NCBI GenBank assembly: GCA_938073905.1
Contig: CALJEN010000005.1
Location: forward strand, 130,667 to 194,666
Length of the DNA: 64,000 nucleotides
Source: an uncultured Sulfolobales archaeon
GTDB taxonomy: Archaea > Thermoproteota > Thermoprotei_A > Sulfolobales > NBVN01
Direction: 5' to 3'
A program made the translations under genes and the position numbers. Every line of letters starts with the position of its first letter. The stretch's first letter is position 1. The notes beneath the pieces are model-generated. The model had not been told where the DNA came from and did not search any database. It saw nothing but the letters and a program-made list of their open reading frames with translations. This document shows positions 1-7,936 of the stretch, one piece after another.

Positions 1-1178
1 GCAGCCCCTACTGGTGGTGTCGTCGTGCCTATCAAGACCCCCAGCAGGAACAGACCGCCGATGTGATAGATGTTTATCCCGAACGGAGCGAACGCCGCCA
101 CTATAACGGAGCCCCAGGCGATAGCCAGGACTATCACGTCGAAGAACATCCCGAGAACGAACAGCATTGTGGCCAGTATGGAGAGCGCTACGAGGGGGTC
201 GACGCTTCTGGCCACTCCCATGAAGAAGTTGAGCAGCGAGTTGTTTATGCCGCTGAGGGACCACGTGTAGTTGAGCACGTACGAGGCCGCGATCATCAGC
301 ATGACCACGGAGGTGGTCTTTGTCGACTCGATGAACAGCTGGGGGAAGTGCCTGAGGCTCAGTCTCTTGTACGCCGCTGCTACGACCAGCGATAGGACGG
401 CTCCGAACGCTCCCGCCTCGGTGACGGAGAAGACGCCGAGGTATATCCCGCCCAGGACTCCCAGTGGGACGCTCAGGAGCGGGAGAGCCCTCAGGGCGTT
501 TGCGACGACCTCTTTGCGCGTATACACTCTCTCGATACCGCCGTACCCGTTCTTGTACGAGATCGCCAGGTTGATGAGAACCAGTCCAACCATTATCAAG
601 AGCCCCAGGGCCGCGCCGACCATGAACATCGCGAGCACGGACCCTCCGATGGACGTAGCGATTATTATCGCCGGTATGCTGGGCGGTATGAATGCTCCTA
701 GGGCAGCCGATGAGGATACGAGCGCACTCGTGTACCCCTTCGGATACCCCCTCTTTATCATCGCGGGACCGAGTATCCTGGAAAAAGCCGCGGCGGTCGC
801 TGCGACGGCCCCTGTGAGGAGACCGTAGAGAGCGCACCCCACTACCAGCACCGTTCCCAGGCCCCCTCTAAACCTCCCTACTAGGGGCTGCAAGGCCTCC
901 ACCAGCACCTCGGTGAGCCCGGCTTTCTCGAACACCACCCCCATGAACACGAACAGGAACACCCCCAGCAGCGGGAACGACTGCATCGGGTACATAATCC
1001 CCCTGATTATCGTGGTAGGGTGTATGCCGTAGATCAGCATGAAGAGGACGCTCGTCAGCCCTATCGAGAAGGTCACCGGTATGCCCAGGAGTATGAGGAG
1101 CACCAGTATCACGATAAACGCTATGCCCATCGCCCACGGAGGCACGAAGGCTATTAACTGTTCGAGCACCCCGCTCAC
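1..1178 (-). CDS. dctM: TRAP transporter large permease, DctM family (partial, C-terminus beyond the window)
   Basis: Membrane permease of a tripartite ATP-independent periplasmic (TRAP) transporter, which imports an organic acid or similar solute using an ion gradient. The reading frame gives a hydrophobic protein of at least 392 residues with regularly spaced membrane helices, Gly/Ala-rich segments and a PPS motif after an SSSAALGAF-type loop, as in DctM. The GTG start overlaps the TGA of dctQ (GTGA), so the two are translationally coupled. The frame stays open to base 1, so the end of the protein lies outside the window. Family assignment is firm; the substrate cannot be told from sequence. 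Confidence 0.9.
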   Translation of the reverse strand, partial: MSGVLEQLIAFVPPWAMGIAFIVILVLLILLGIPVTFSIGLTSVLFMLIYGIHPTTIIRGIMYPMQSFPLLGVFLFVFMGVVFEKAGLTEVLVEALQPLVGRFRGGLGTVLVVGCALYGLLTGAVAATAAAFSRILGPAMIKRGYPKGYTSALVSSSAALGAFIPPSIPAIIIATSIGGSVLAMFMVGAALGLLIMVGLVLINLAISYKNGYGGIERVYTRKEVVANALRALPLLSVPLGVLGGIYLGVFSVTEAGAFGAVLSLVVAAAYKRLSLRHFPQLFIESTKTTSVVMLMIAASYVLNYTWSLSGINNSLLNFFMGVARSVDPLVALSILATMLFVLGMFFDVIVLAIAWGSVIVAAFAPFGINIYHIGGLFLLGVLIGTTTPPVGA

Positions 1179-1636
1179 CTCGCGAAGAGGCGCAGCACTT
1201 TAGTGATATAGCGGACTAACATGAACGACATGCCGACGAACAACCCTAGGTAGAAGTACCACATCCTAAGCCTCATGACCGAGGTCACCTGCTCTAGGAG
1301 GATGCGCGGCGTTATCGCTGCGGCGTAGAGCACTGCGGCTATGAACGCTACGCACAAGAGGTACAGCAAAGCGTTGTAGAGAGCCCCCCTTCGACTCCTT
1401 ATGAGGGATACGAGGGGGTGGTCACCGTGCCTGACGGCGATGCTGCTTCCGATGAACACCATCCACGTGTACGATATCCAGGTTAGCTCCTGAGCCTCGG
1501 GGAAGCTGCCCTTCAGTATGTACCTGATTATCGCACCGTATACTAGCACAGAGATTATGGTGACCCCAGTCGCGATCGCTACTGCGTTCTCCACAACATC
1601 CATCACGCTACCCAGAACCCTCCAGGCGGACCGCAT
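1175..1636 (-). CDS. dctQ: TRAP transporter small permease, DctQ family
   Basis: A 153-residue protein with four predicted membrane helices, the usual size and topology of DctQ, which joins DctM to form the membrane part of a TRAP transporter. The segment LTWISYTWMVFIGSSIAVR around residues 48-66 resembles the conserved DctQ region before helix 2. The ATG start is preceded by a purine-rich GGGGAGCG. The gene lies between dctP and dctM with the same polarity, and its stop overlaps the dctM start. Clear assignment from size, helices and context. Confidence 0.88.
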   Translation of the reverse strand: MRSAWRVLGSVMDVVENAVAIATGVTIISVLVYGAIIRYILKGSFPEAQELTWISYTWMVFIGSSIAVRHGDHPLVSLIRSRRGALYNALLYLLCVAFIAAVLYAAAITPRILLEQVTSVMRLRMWYFYLGLFVGMSFMLVRYITKVLRLFAR

Positions 1637-1684
1637 CTCGCTCCCCAGGTTAAATCGAGTGGGAGACGGGAAAAAGACTAAAGA

Positions 1685-2833
1685 CTACTTTACTGACTTT
1701 CTATAATTCTCAAGCCACTGGAGCGCGCCCTGTGGGATCCGGTCGGCGAACTTGGGGATGAACTCCTTCTGGAGCCTGTCGAATATGGGGTCAATGTTGA
1801 CGCGGATGATGTTCGCTCCCTGGTCGATGAGGTACTGTATGCCGATGACCTGCTCTACGAAGAGACCCCACGCGTTCTTCTCCATCGAGGCCTCGCGTGC
1901 GGCCTCGATGACCACCTGCCTGATGTCGCTCGGCAGGCTGTCGAGCAGCTGCTTGCTCGCGACAACGAAGTGCCACGCGTAGGCCCACGGTATCAACGCT
2001 ATGTTCGGTGCTACCTCGTAGAACCTCATCGCTATGATAGCCCCCACCTCGTTCTCCATGGCATCTATTATCTTAGTCTGGAGAGCCGTGTAGCACTCGG
2101 CGTAAGCGATCGTCTGGGGGTTGGCACCGAGGGCCTTGGCCGCCTCAATGTACGGAGGCGAGTTCATGACACGCAAGACCAGGCCCCGGAAGCTATCAAG
2201 CGACGTGATGGGCTTCTCAGGTACCGAGAGGAAGTACCTCGCTCCACCGACCGTTATACCAAGCACCGTCCAACCGAACCGGTTCAGGACGCTATTGCTG
2301 TATTCGAGGAGCCAGTCGGACTCTGCGAAGGCCATGGCCTCCTCGGTATCCCTGAAGAGCCCCGGGAAGCTCAGGAAGTTCAGCTTGTCGGTGTACGCTG
2401 CGAACCTGGAGACCTCTATCGTTGCGATGAAGAGCTGTCCGGTGGCCATCAGCTCTAGGTACTGGGCCTGGTCACCGAGCTCACCGCCTGGATGGAGTAT
2501 GACCTGCACCCTGCCGCCGGTCCTCGACTCCACCTTCTCCTTGAACCTGGTGAAGAAGTAGTGATGGGTATCGTAGAGGCTGGGAGCTGTCAGGTAAGCC
2601 GCATGGAGGACGAACTCCGCCTTAGTCGTGGTGGCCGGAGGCGTAACCGTCTGCGTCACCGTTCGAGTAACCGTCTGCGTCACTGCTTGTGTTACTGCTT
2701 GCGTAACGGTCCGCGTCACCTCACCTGCTATCTCCCTGGGAGACGTGTAGTACCCGACGGCATACCCCACGATGCCCAATACGACCGCGACCACGACTAG
2801 TACGGCTAGCTGGGACGTAGCTGCCTTGCTCAT
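1685..2833 (-). CDS. dctP: TRAP transporter solute-binding protein, DctP family, membrane-anchored
   Basis: Extracellular binding protein that delivers solute to DctQM. Residues 1-30 form a hydrophobic N-terminal anchor, followed at about 40-66 by a Thr/Val/Gln-rich linker of repeated TVTQ/AVTQ units, a surface tether common in archaeal binding proteins. The rest (about 75-382) has DctP-family features: a PGGELGDQ segment, an FPGLFRD segment and the VMNSPPYIEAAKALGANP region around the ligand site. First gene of dctPQM; it has its own TATA box. The family is certain, the ligand unknown. Confidence 0.9.
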   Translation of the reverse strand: MSKAATSQLAVLVVVAVVLGIVGYAVGYYTSPREIAGEVTRTVTQAVTQAVTQTVTRTVTQTVTPPATTTKAEFVLHAAYLTAPSLYDTHHYFFTRFKEKVESRTGGRVQVILHPGGELGDQAQYLELMATGQLFIATIEVSRFAAYTDKLNFLSFPGLFRDTEEAMAFAESDWLLEYSNSVLNRFGWTVLGITVGGARYFLSVPEKPITSLDSFRGLVLRVMNSPPYIEAAKALGANPQTIAYAECYTALQTKIIDAMENEVGAIIAMRFYEVAPNIALIPWAYAWHFVVASKQLLDSLPSDIRQVVIEAAREASMEKNAWGLFVEQVIGIQYLIDQGANIIRVNIDPIFDRLQKEFIPKFADRIPQGALQWLENYRKSVK

Positions 2834-2861
2834 GGCGCCACCGGTTAGTCAGCGAACGACC

Positions 2862-2928
2862 GAGATTATATAACTTACATAAAACTGGTTTGGGCTCCCA
2901 CACGACACTGCGGATGACGTCTGGGAGC
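2862..2928 (-). promoter_or_regulatory. Promoter of dctPQM with an upstream inverted repeat
   Basis: Read on the minus strand, a TATA element AGTTATATAATC (about 2862-2873) lies some 30-40 bases before the dctP ATG. Farther upstream GCTCCCA (2894-2900) and TGGGAGC (2922-2928) form a perfect 7-bp inverted repeat with a 21-base spacer. That position suits an activator or repressor site, but no regulator gene is adjacent. Confidence 0.55.
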
Positions 2929-2965
2929 GCTAGCCAGCGGGGCCGCGCGGAGTGTGCCCGGTCCT

Positions 2966-2987
2966 AGGGCTAACACAGGGCTAACAC
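2966..2987. repeat. Perfect tandem 11-bp direct repeat
   Basis: AGGGCTAACAC occurs twice head to tail with no spacer, in the intergenic region between the TRAP promoter and the tRNA-Arg gene. Function unknown; it could be a protein-binding site or a replication-slippage product. Confidence 0.8.
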
Positions 2988-3182
2988 GAGAACCGTTGTG
3001 GAGAAAGGCCATGAGAATCCTCGGCCGGGCATAAAGCCTCCGTTACCCATAAGGTTTGCCGGGGAATCCTGCGAGGTTTCTCTGCAGTGCCTCAGCAGGC
3101 TCGGAAGCTCATCACGGGATAACGCTCGAGCTGACATACAAACCTTTCACATCGGGGAGAGCGGTGGGCCCGGGTCTTGTGG

Positions 3183-3290
<108 letters not shown>

Positions 3291-3483
3291 ACCGGTGTTA
3301 GACTACGATTGCCAGGTTTTAAAGCTTTCACCGTCTCCCGCGTTTTTACGAGCTCGGCGCGATCGGTGGGACCCGGCCTCCACCATACTCAGGGGACGTG
3401 GAACGCATCATTCCACGCAGTCCGGCGCGCTGACCGGGCTTCAGTGCGGCTAGGGGGAGGGCTCGTGGAGTCCGAGAGGCTGA

Positions 3484-3601
3484 TGCGGGGGGTGGGATTC
3501 GAACCCACGCAGGCCTGCGCCAGCGGGTCTCCTACCCAAACGCCAAACGATGTCGGAGGGTCTTAAGCCCGCCCCCTTCGACCAGGCTCGGGCACCCCCG
3601 C
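3484..3601 (-). tRNA. tRNA-Leu (anticodon TAA) with a 33-nt intron
   Basis: Class II tRNA on the minus strand. Acceptor stem GCGGGGG/CCCCCGC with discriminator A, anticodon stem GCGGG/CCCGC, loop CTTAAGA giving anticodon TAA, a long variable arm after the anticodon stem, and T-arm GTGGG-TTCGAAT-CCCAC. The intron at 3529-3561 lies between positions 37 and 38. CCA is not encoded. A TATA-like TTTTAAG element at about 3627-3634 sits roughly 30 bases upstream of the 5' end. Confidence 0.93.
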
Positions 3602-3805
3602 ATCAGGAAGCGTCCTGCTCGACAACTTAAAAGCTCTCCATGTTGCTTCAGATCTCTCGCTCCGCCCGTCCGCCCGGAGGAAAGCCTCTCCCCGCTAGAC
3701 CCCCCGGGCGTTGGCGGGTCCTTCTGTAGGGCATCGGCGCGGGCTCCTTAGAGGACCCGAGCTTATAACCTCTAGAGAGTAGTCGAAGCCAGGAACTCGA
3801 GGCCA

Positions 3806-5362
3806 ATGAGCGGAGAGTATTACGAGGACAAGGTGAGGACGGCCGGAGAGGTGGTGCTAGTCCCCGATAGCACCGTGATCTACAACGGAGTCCTCAGGAG
3901 GCTCGTAGTCGGCGAGAAGGTCGAGGGCGTCGTCGCGATACCCAAGGAGCTCGTGATGTTCTTCGACAGCCTGAGCAGGGAGGGCAAGAGCCTGGGCGTC
4001 GTTGCTCTCGAGGAGCTCAGGCTGGTCAGGAGCCTGGCCGAGAGGTACGGTGTGGAGCTGAGGGTCGTGTCACTCGGGAGGAGGGTCGAGGACATAGACG
4101 TTGCTATAAGGGAGTACGCTTACGAGAACGGCTACGTCCTCGTGACCTCCTCCAGGACCCAGAAGCTCGCCGCCGAGGTGCTCGGTGTCAGAGTCCTCTA
4201 CAGGGAACCCGAGAAGGTACAGCTCAAGGCTCTCGAGAAGTACTTCACCGGAGACGTGATGAGCGTTCACCTCAAGGAGGGAGCCCCTCCCCAGGTCAAG
4301 AGGGGTCGCCCGGGGAAGTGGGTCCTCGAGAGGGTCTCCGACGTCCCCCTGACCCGCGAGGAGCTCGAGGCCCTCTCCGAGGAGATCCTCGAGGCCGCCA
4401 AGACCCTGCCTGACGCCGTTATCGAGATAGAGAGGAGCGGGTCGACGATAATCCAGCTCGGCGACTACAGGATCATAATCACGAGGCCCCCCATGAGCAG
4501 CGGCTGGGAGATAACGGCCGTGAAGCCCCTCGCCAGGCCCAGGCTCGAGGACTACTACCTCCCGGAGAAGCTCCTGAGGAGGCTCGAGGAGAGGGCGGAG
4601 GGGATAGTGATAGCCGGTGCTCCGGGCATGGGCAAGACGACCTTCGCCCAGGCCCTCGCCGAGTACTACGCGAGGAGAAACAGGATAGTGAAGACCGTGG
4701 AGTCCCCCAGAGACATGAGGCTGCCGCCCGAGGCTACGCAGTACTCGAAGGTGTACGCGACACCCGAGGAGCTCCACGACATCCTCCTCCTCAGCAGGCC
4801 GGACTACACGATATTCGACGAGATGAGGAACGACGAGGACTTCAAGCTCTACGTAGACCTGAGGCTGGCCGGGATCGGGATGGTCGGGGTAGTCCACGCG
4901 TCATCCCCCATAGACGCCATCCAGAGGTTCATCGGGAGGGTGGACGTGGGCATGCTGCCGTCCGTGGTGGACACGGTCATATTCATAGACTCCGGCGAGG
5001 TCAGGAAGGTCTACGGGCTCGACATCACGGTGAAACTGCCGACGGGACTGAGGGAGTCCGACCTGGCTAGACCGGTCGTGGAGGTCAGGGACGCGCTAAC
5101 CGGGGAGCTGGAGTACGAAATATACACCTTCGGCGAGCAGACCACCGTGATCCCGGTCAAGAAGGTGTACGCGAGCGGCGTGAGGAAGAACGTGGAGCCT
5201 CTCATAAAGTCCCTCGTCCCCTCGGCTAAGGTGCTGTACGACGGGGAGAACGTGGTCGTGAGGATCCCCAGGGAGGAGGCCAAGAACCTCAGCAAGCTGA
5301 GGCGGAAGATTAGGAGGCTTAGGGAGAACCTGGGAGTCAACATAGTCGTCGAAGTCGAGTAG
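3806..5362 (+). CDS. PINA: PIN-domain ATPase with C-terminal KH domain
   Basis: Archaeal conserved ATPase (518 aa). An N-terminal PIN-like nuclease domain (about residues 15-130) is followed by a PilT/VirB11-type ATPase domain with Walker A GAPGMGKTT near residue 272 and a DYTIFDEMR Walker B-like segment near 333. A KH-like RNA/DNA-binding domain occupies roughly residues 450-518. The Sulfolobus homologue (PINA) forms a hexamer that drives Holliday-junction migration with Hjm/Hjc, so a recombination-repair role is likely; this comes from family knowledge. A TATA box (GCTTATAA, about 3761-3768) precedes the ATG. It converges on the next gene. Confidence 0.88.
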   Translation: MSGEYYEDKVRTAGEVVLVPDSTVIYNGVLRRLVVGEKVEGVVAIPKELVMFFDSLSREGKSLGVVALEELRLVRSLAERYGVELRVVSLGRRVEDIDVAIREYAYENGYVLVTSSRTQKLAAEVLGVRVLYREPEKVQLKALEKYFTGDVMSVHLKEGAPPQVKRGRPGKWVLERVSDVPLTREELEALSEEILEAAKTLPDAVIEIERSGSTIIQLGDYRIIITRPPMSSGWEITAVKPLARPRLEDYYLPEKLLRRLEERAEGIVIAGAPGMGKTTFAQALAEYYARRNRIVKTVESPRDMRLPPEATQYSKVYATPEELHDILLLSRPDYTIFDEMRNDEDFKLYVDLRLAGIGMVGVVHASSPIDAIQRFIGRVDVGMLPSVVDTVIFIDSGEVRKVYGLDITVKLPTGLRESDLARPVVEVRDALTGELEYEIYTFGEQTTVIPVKKVYASGVRKNVEPLIKSLVPSAKVLYDGENVVVRIPREEAKNLSKLRRKIRRLRENLGVNIVVEVE

Positions 5363-5374
5363 GAGCCGTCTACC

Positions 5375-6214
5375 CTACCCCTCGCTCAGGTAGCGGGAGA
5401 GGGCAAGGGCCAGACTCAGGGGCGTGAGGACGTGGGAGAGGTCTATCCCCTCCTTCGAGAGCTCCCTGTCGAGCTCGAAGAGAGCTTTCTGGCTGAGCTC
5501 GGTCAACCTGCTCAGCCTCCCACACTCGGGCTGCGCAAGCTTGAGGAACGCTCTGACGGCTACCTCGTTGGGTTCGGCACCGCTCGCGAGCTCCCGCCCC
5601 GCCTCGGACCCCACCTCGATCACGTAATCGAGCCTCTCTAGTGTATACCGCAGGTCCCTCACCCTCGTCCCCAGAGCGGAGAGTACGTCCCCCAGGGTCG
5701 GCCTCTCGGTCGCCAGCCGGCTGGAGGTCAGCCCTAGCTCCGCGAGAGCCAGGGAACCGGTCCCGTAAAACTGCCTCACTCCCTCGATCAGTGCCGCCAC
5801 GTCCTTGGGGTTGTCCACGCTGAGAACCGCAGAGAGGGTCTTCCTGTAGCTGCTCGCGAAGGGGCGCCAGCGCAGAGAGCAAGCCGTGGCCACGGTCGAC
5901 GGGATCAGGACCAGGTTGAGGGCCTGGTGAGCCCTCGCTCCCAGCCTCCTGTAGGACTTCGCGAGCGAGCTGTAGAGGATGCGGCCCACCCCCACGCTGT
6001 GGAGGGTCTCCCTACCGCTACTGACGCTCAGCCCAGCGCTGAAGGCCTGGTTGTAGACGTCAAGCGAGGAGGTCACGGTGAAGACTGTGGACTCCAGGTC
6101 CCTGAATCTCGTGGAAAACCTGTGCGGCGCTGCTGGCTTTACGTACGAGTAGACCGCTAGGAGCAGAGCTTCCATCAGTCTGGCCACGTACTCCGCCGCC
6201 AGTTCCACCGCCAA
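5375..6214 (-). CDS. CitG/MdcB-like (triphosphoribosyl-dephospho-CoA synthase superfamily) protein
   Basis: All-helical 279-residue protein. The N-terminal SYVKPAAPHRF...RFRD (residues 23-39) recalls the KPGNVHR...FRD signature of the CitG family, and GVGRILYSSL plus a later ARAHQALNLVLIPS recall the conserved G-x-I and GGNTNLGIxLLxAP segments. The glycines and asparagines of the active-site motifs are partly replaced, and no citrate or malonate lyase gene is nearby, so the classical prosthetic-group reaction is doubtful. TTG start at 6214 (a GTG lies two codons in). A TATA-like CTAATTAG at about 6247-6254 is on the same strand. Assignment is moderate. Confidence 0.5.
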   Translation of the reverse strand: MAVELAAEYVARLMEALLLAVYSYVKPAAPHRFSTRFRDLESTVFTVTSSLDVYNQAFSAGLSVSSGRETLHSVGVGRILYSSLAKSYRRLGARAHQALNLVLIPSTVATACSLRWRPFASSYRKTLSAVLSVDNPKDVAALIEGVRQFYGTGSLALAELGLTSSRLATERPTLGDVLSALGTRVRDLRYTLERLDYVIEVGSEAGRELASGAEPNEVAVRAFLKLAQPECGRLSRLTELSQKALFELDRELSKEGIDLSHVLTPLSLALALSRYLSEG

Positions 6215-6364
6215 CCCGATCTGCCAACAGCTCTAGCTCGGTGCCCTAATTAGCGTCGGGAGACAGGCCCGGGTCTTGACCGCTCGACCGTGTCGTAGGT
6301 CCTCGATCGCCGGACATTCGCAGCTCCCGGGCCTCCAGCATCTTCTGGAAGCAGTCGAGACCCC

Positions 6365-7933
6365 CTACTCCCACGCCAGGACCCTCAGCTTCCCGAAGAG
6401 CTTTGAAACGAAGAGGGCCCTTATCGAGTTGTTCGTCTTCTCGGACAGCTCCTCGACGCTAGACACGTCCGTTTCGATGAACAGTCGAGCTATGTCCTTC
6501 GAGAGCGTTATGCCGATCATCCCTCCCAGGAACACGCCCCACATCTCCCTGAAGCTAGCGCGACAGTATATCACCGCCTCGTTCTCCCACCGCTTGTACT
6601 CGAACTCCTCGAGCTCAAAGAACTCGTTCGAGGCGATGGCGTCCCTCACCAATCTCACCAGCTCTTCCAGGTCTCCACCGACCACCTCCGCGGGCAGTAC
6701 GAGCTCATGCCTCTCGACGACCGGTGTGTAGGACCCGTATCTGACCGACTCGGTGCCTAGCTCCCTCATGAGGGTCAGCGCCGCCAGGGAGCCGGAGAGC
6801 AGGCTGACGAGGGCGGAGGCCAGGGCCTGCCGCACCGAGAGGAAGTGCGAAGCCAGGGCGGAGGAGGCGAGGGCCCCCAGGGAGACGGATACGGCCACGT
6901 GCGCCAGGAGGGTGATGGTAGTCCCCCAGAGCGGTAGCCCGACGTAGTGCAGCCTTTCGTGTGCCTCTCTGAACTCCGGTAGGAGGGACCTGTAGGCCAC
7001 GGCCGCTATGGTAGCGCAGGAGAACACTACGAGGAGCATGGATGCCGCGGCCTCAGCTGTAATAACTCGGGCCGAGCCCACGATCAGGACTGTGGTACCG
7101 TGGTAGTAGTGGAGTGCGTCTACGCTTAGGGTTCCGAGGACTTTCTCCACCGCACCGCGCTCCAGCTCTACCCCGACCAGCAGCACGTCGGTGACCAGGG
7201 GCTCTTCGAGGCCCAGGATCTCGGTGATCGTATCTATGTCTGATATTACGACCAGGTCGAGCGAGGGAGTTATGGGCTCCGCTCCTACGTAGCCCAGAAC
7301 CGGGAGCAGGGTCTCGAGCGGGGCTATTCTGAAGTCCCGCAGGCTCTCCTGGGCGCATGCGACTCCCCGTCCTAGGGGCTGCCGAGCCCACGACTGGGAG
7401 GCCCCGCAGCCGGTCAGGAGCTGTCCCCTGGATATGTTGAGTTCCGAGAGCAGCCTCCCCTCTATGCCGATGAACACCCACTTAGTCCCCGGTAGCTCCC
7501 CCACGCTCACCCCCCTCTCCAAAGTCACGCGGAGGAGATACGTGACGGCCTCCGACCTCTCCACGAGGGGTTCTAGAACTGGTAGCACATCGCGCATCGG
7601 CACTGCGTCGGACATCTTTATTAGGACCAGGGGCTCCCGCACGTAATCACCGATGGTCTGGACGAACTCCGTCCTCCTCTCGCTGTAGGCAACAGCAGCT
7701 ATGAGCGACGAGACTATCAGGCACAGGACTATCAGCAGCGTCGTGGTGTTCGCTAAAGTTATCCTCAACACTCTACCGAAGGCGCGTAGCTTGGTAGCGC
7801 TCTGCTTAGAGTAGCCGGCGGCGAGAGCGGTAGGCTGTGCGATGCTCGCCTTCTCGGCCCTGGCGAGGCTCGCGGCAGCGTAGACGAGGACTCCGACGTA
7901 AGATGTGAGGAAGACCAGGAAGAGAGGTTCCAC
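6365..7933 (-). CDS. Membrane protein with extracytoplasmic domain, possibly FtsX/MacB-like
   Basis: 522 residues, not recognised with certainty. Helices are predicted near residues 3-25 and 55-80, followed by a soluble domain of about 200 residues. Three more helices lie between about 288 and 395 and a polar C-terminal domain occupies about 400-522. A helix, then a large outer domain, then three clustered helices resembles FtsX/MacB permeases, but no ABC ATPase gene is adjacent. GTG start only three bases after the stop of the upstream transporter gene, so the two are an operon and may act together. Confidence 0.45.
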   Translation of the reverse strand: MEPLFLVFLTSYVGVLVYAAASLARAEKASIAQPTALAAGYSKQSATKLRAFGRVLRITLANTTTLLIVLCLIVSSLIAAVAYSERRTEFVQTIGDYVREPLVLIKMSDAVPMRDVLPVLEPLVERSEAVTYLLRVTLERGVSVGELPGTKWVFIGIEGRLLSELNISRGQLLTGCGASQSWARQPLGRGVACAQESLRDFRIAPLETLLPVLGYVGAEPITPSLDLVVISDIDTITEILGLEEPLVTDVLLVGVELERGAVEKVLGTLSVDALHYYHGTTVLIVGSARVITAEAAASMLLVVFSCATIAAVAYRSLLPEFREAHERLHYVGLPLWGTTITLLAHVAVSVSLGALASSALASHFLSVRQALASALVSLLSGSLAALTLMRELGTESVRYGSYTPVVERHELVLPAEVVGGDLEELVRLVRDAIASNEFFELEEFEYKRWENEAVIYCRASFREMWGVFLGGMIGITLSKDIARLFIETDVSSVEELSEKTNNSIRALFVSKLFGKLRVLAWE

Positions 7934-7936
7934 CGC

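Noticed and set aside
3092-3115. Minus-strand GTGATGA...CTGA, resembling box C and D' of a C/D sRNA
   Set aside because: The C' and D boxes and a promoter are missing; only one half of the pattern is present.
4070-4897. Long antisense frames opposite PINA and other GC-rich genes
   Set aside because: They are shadows caused by high GC; they lack motifs and conserved starts, and the sense genes are certain.
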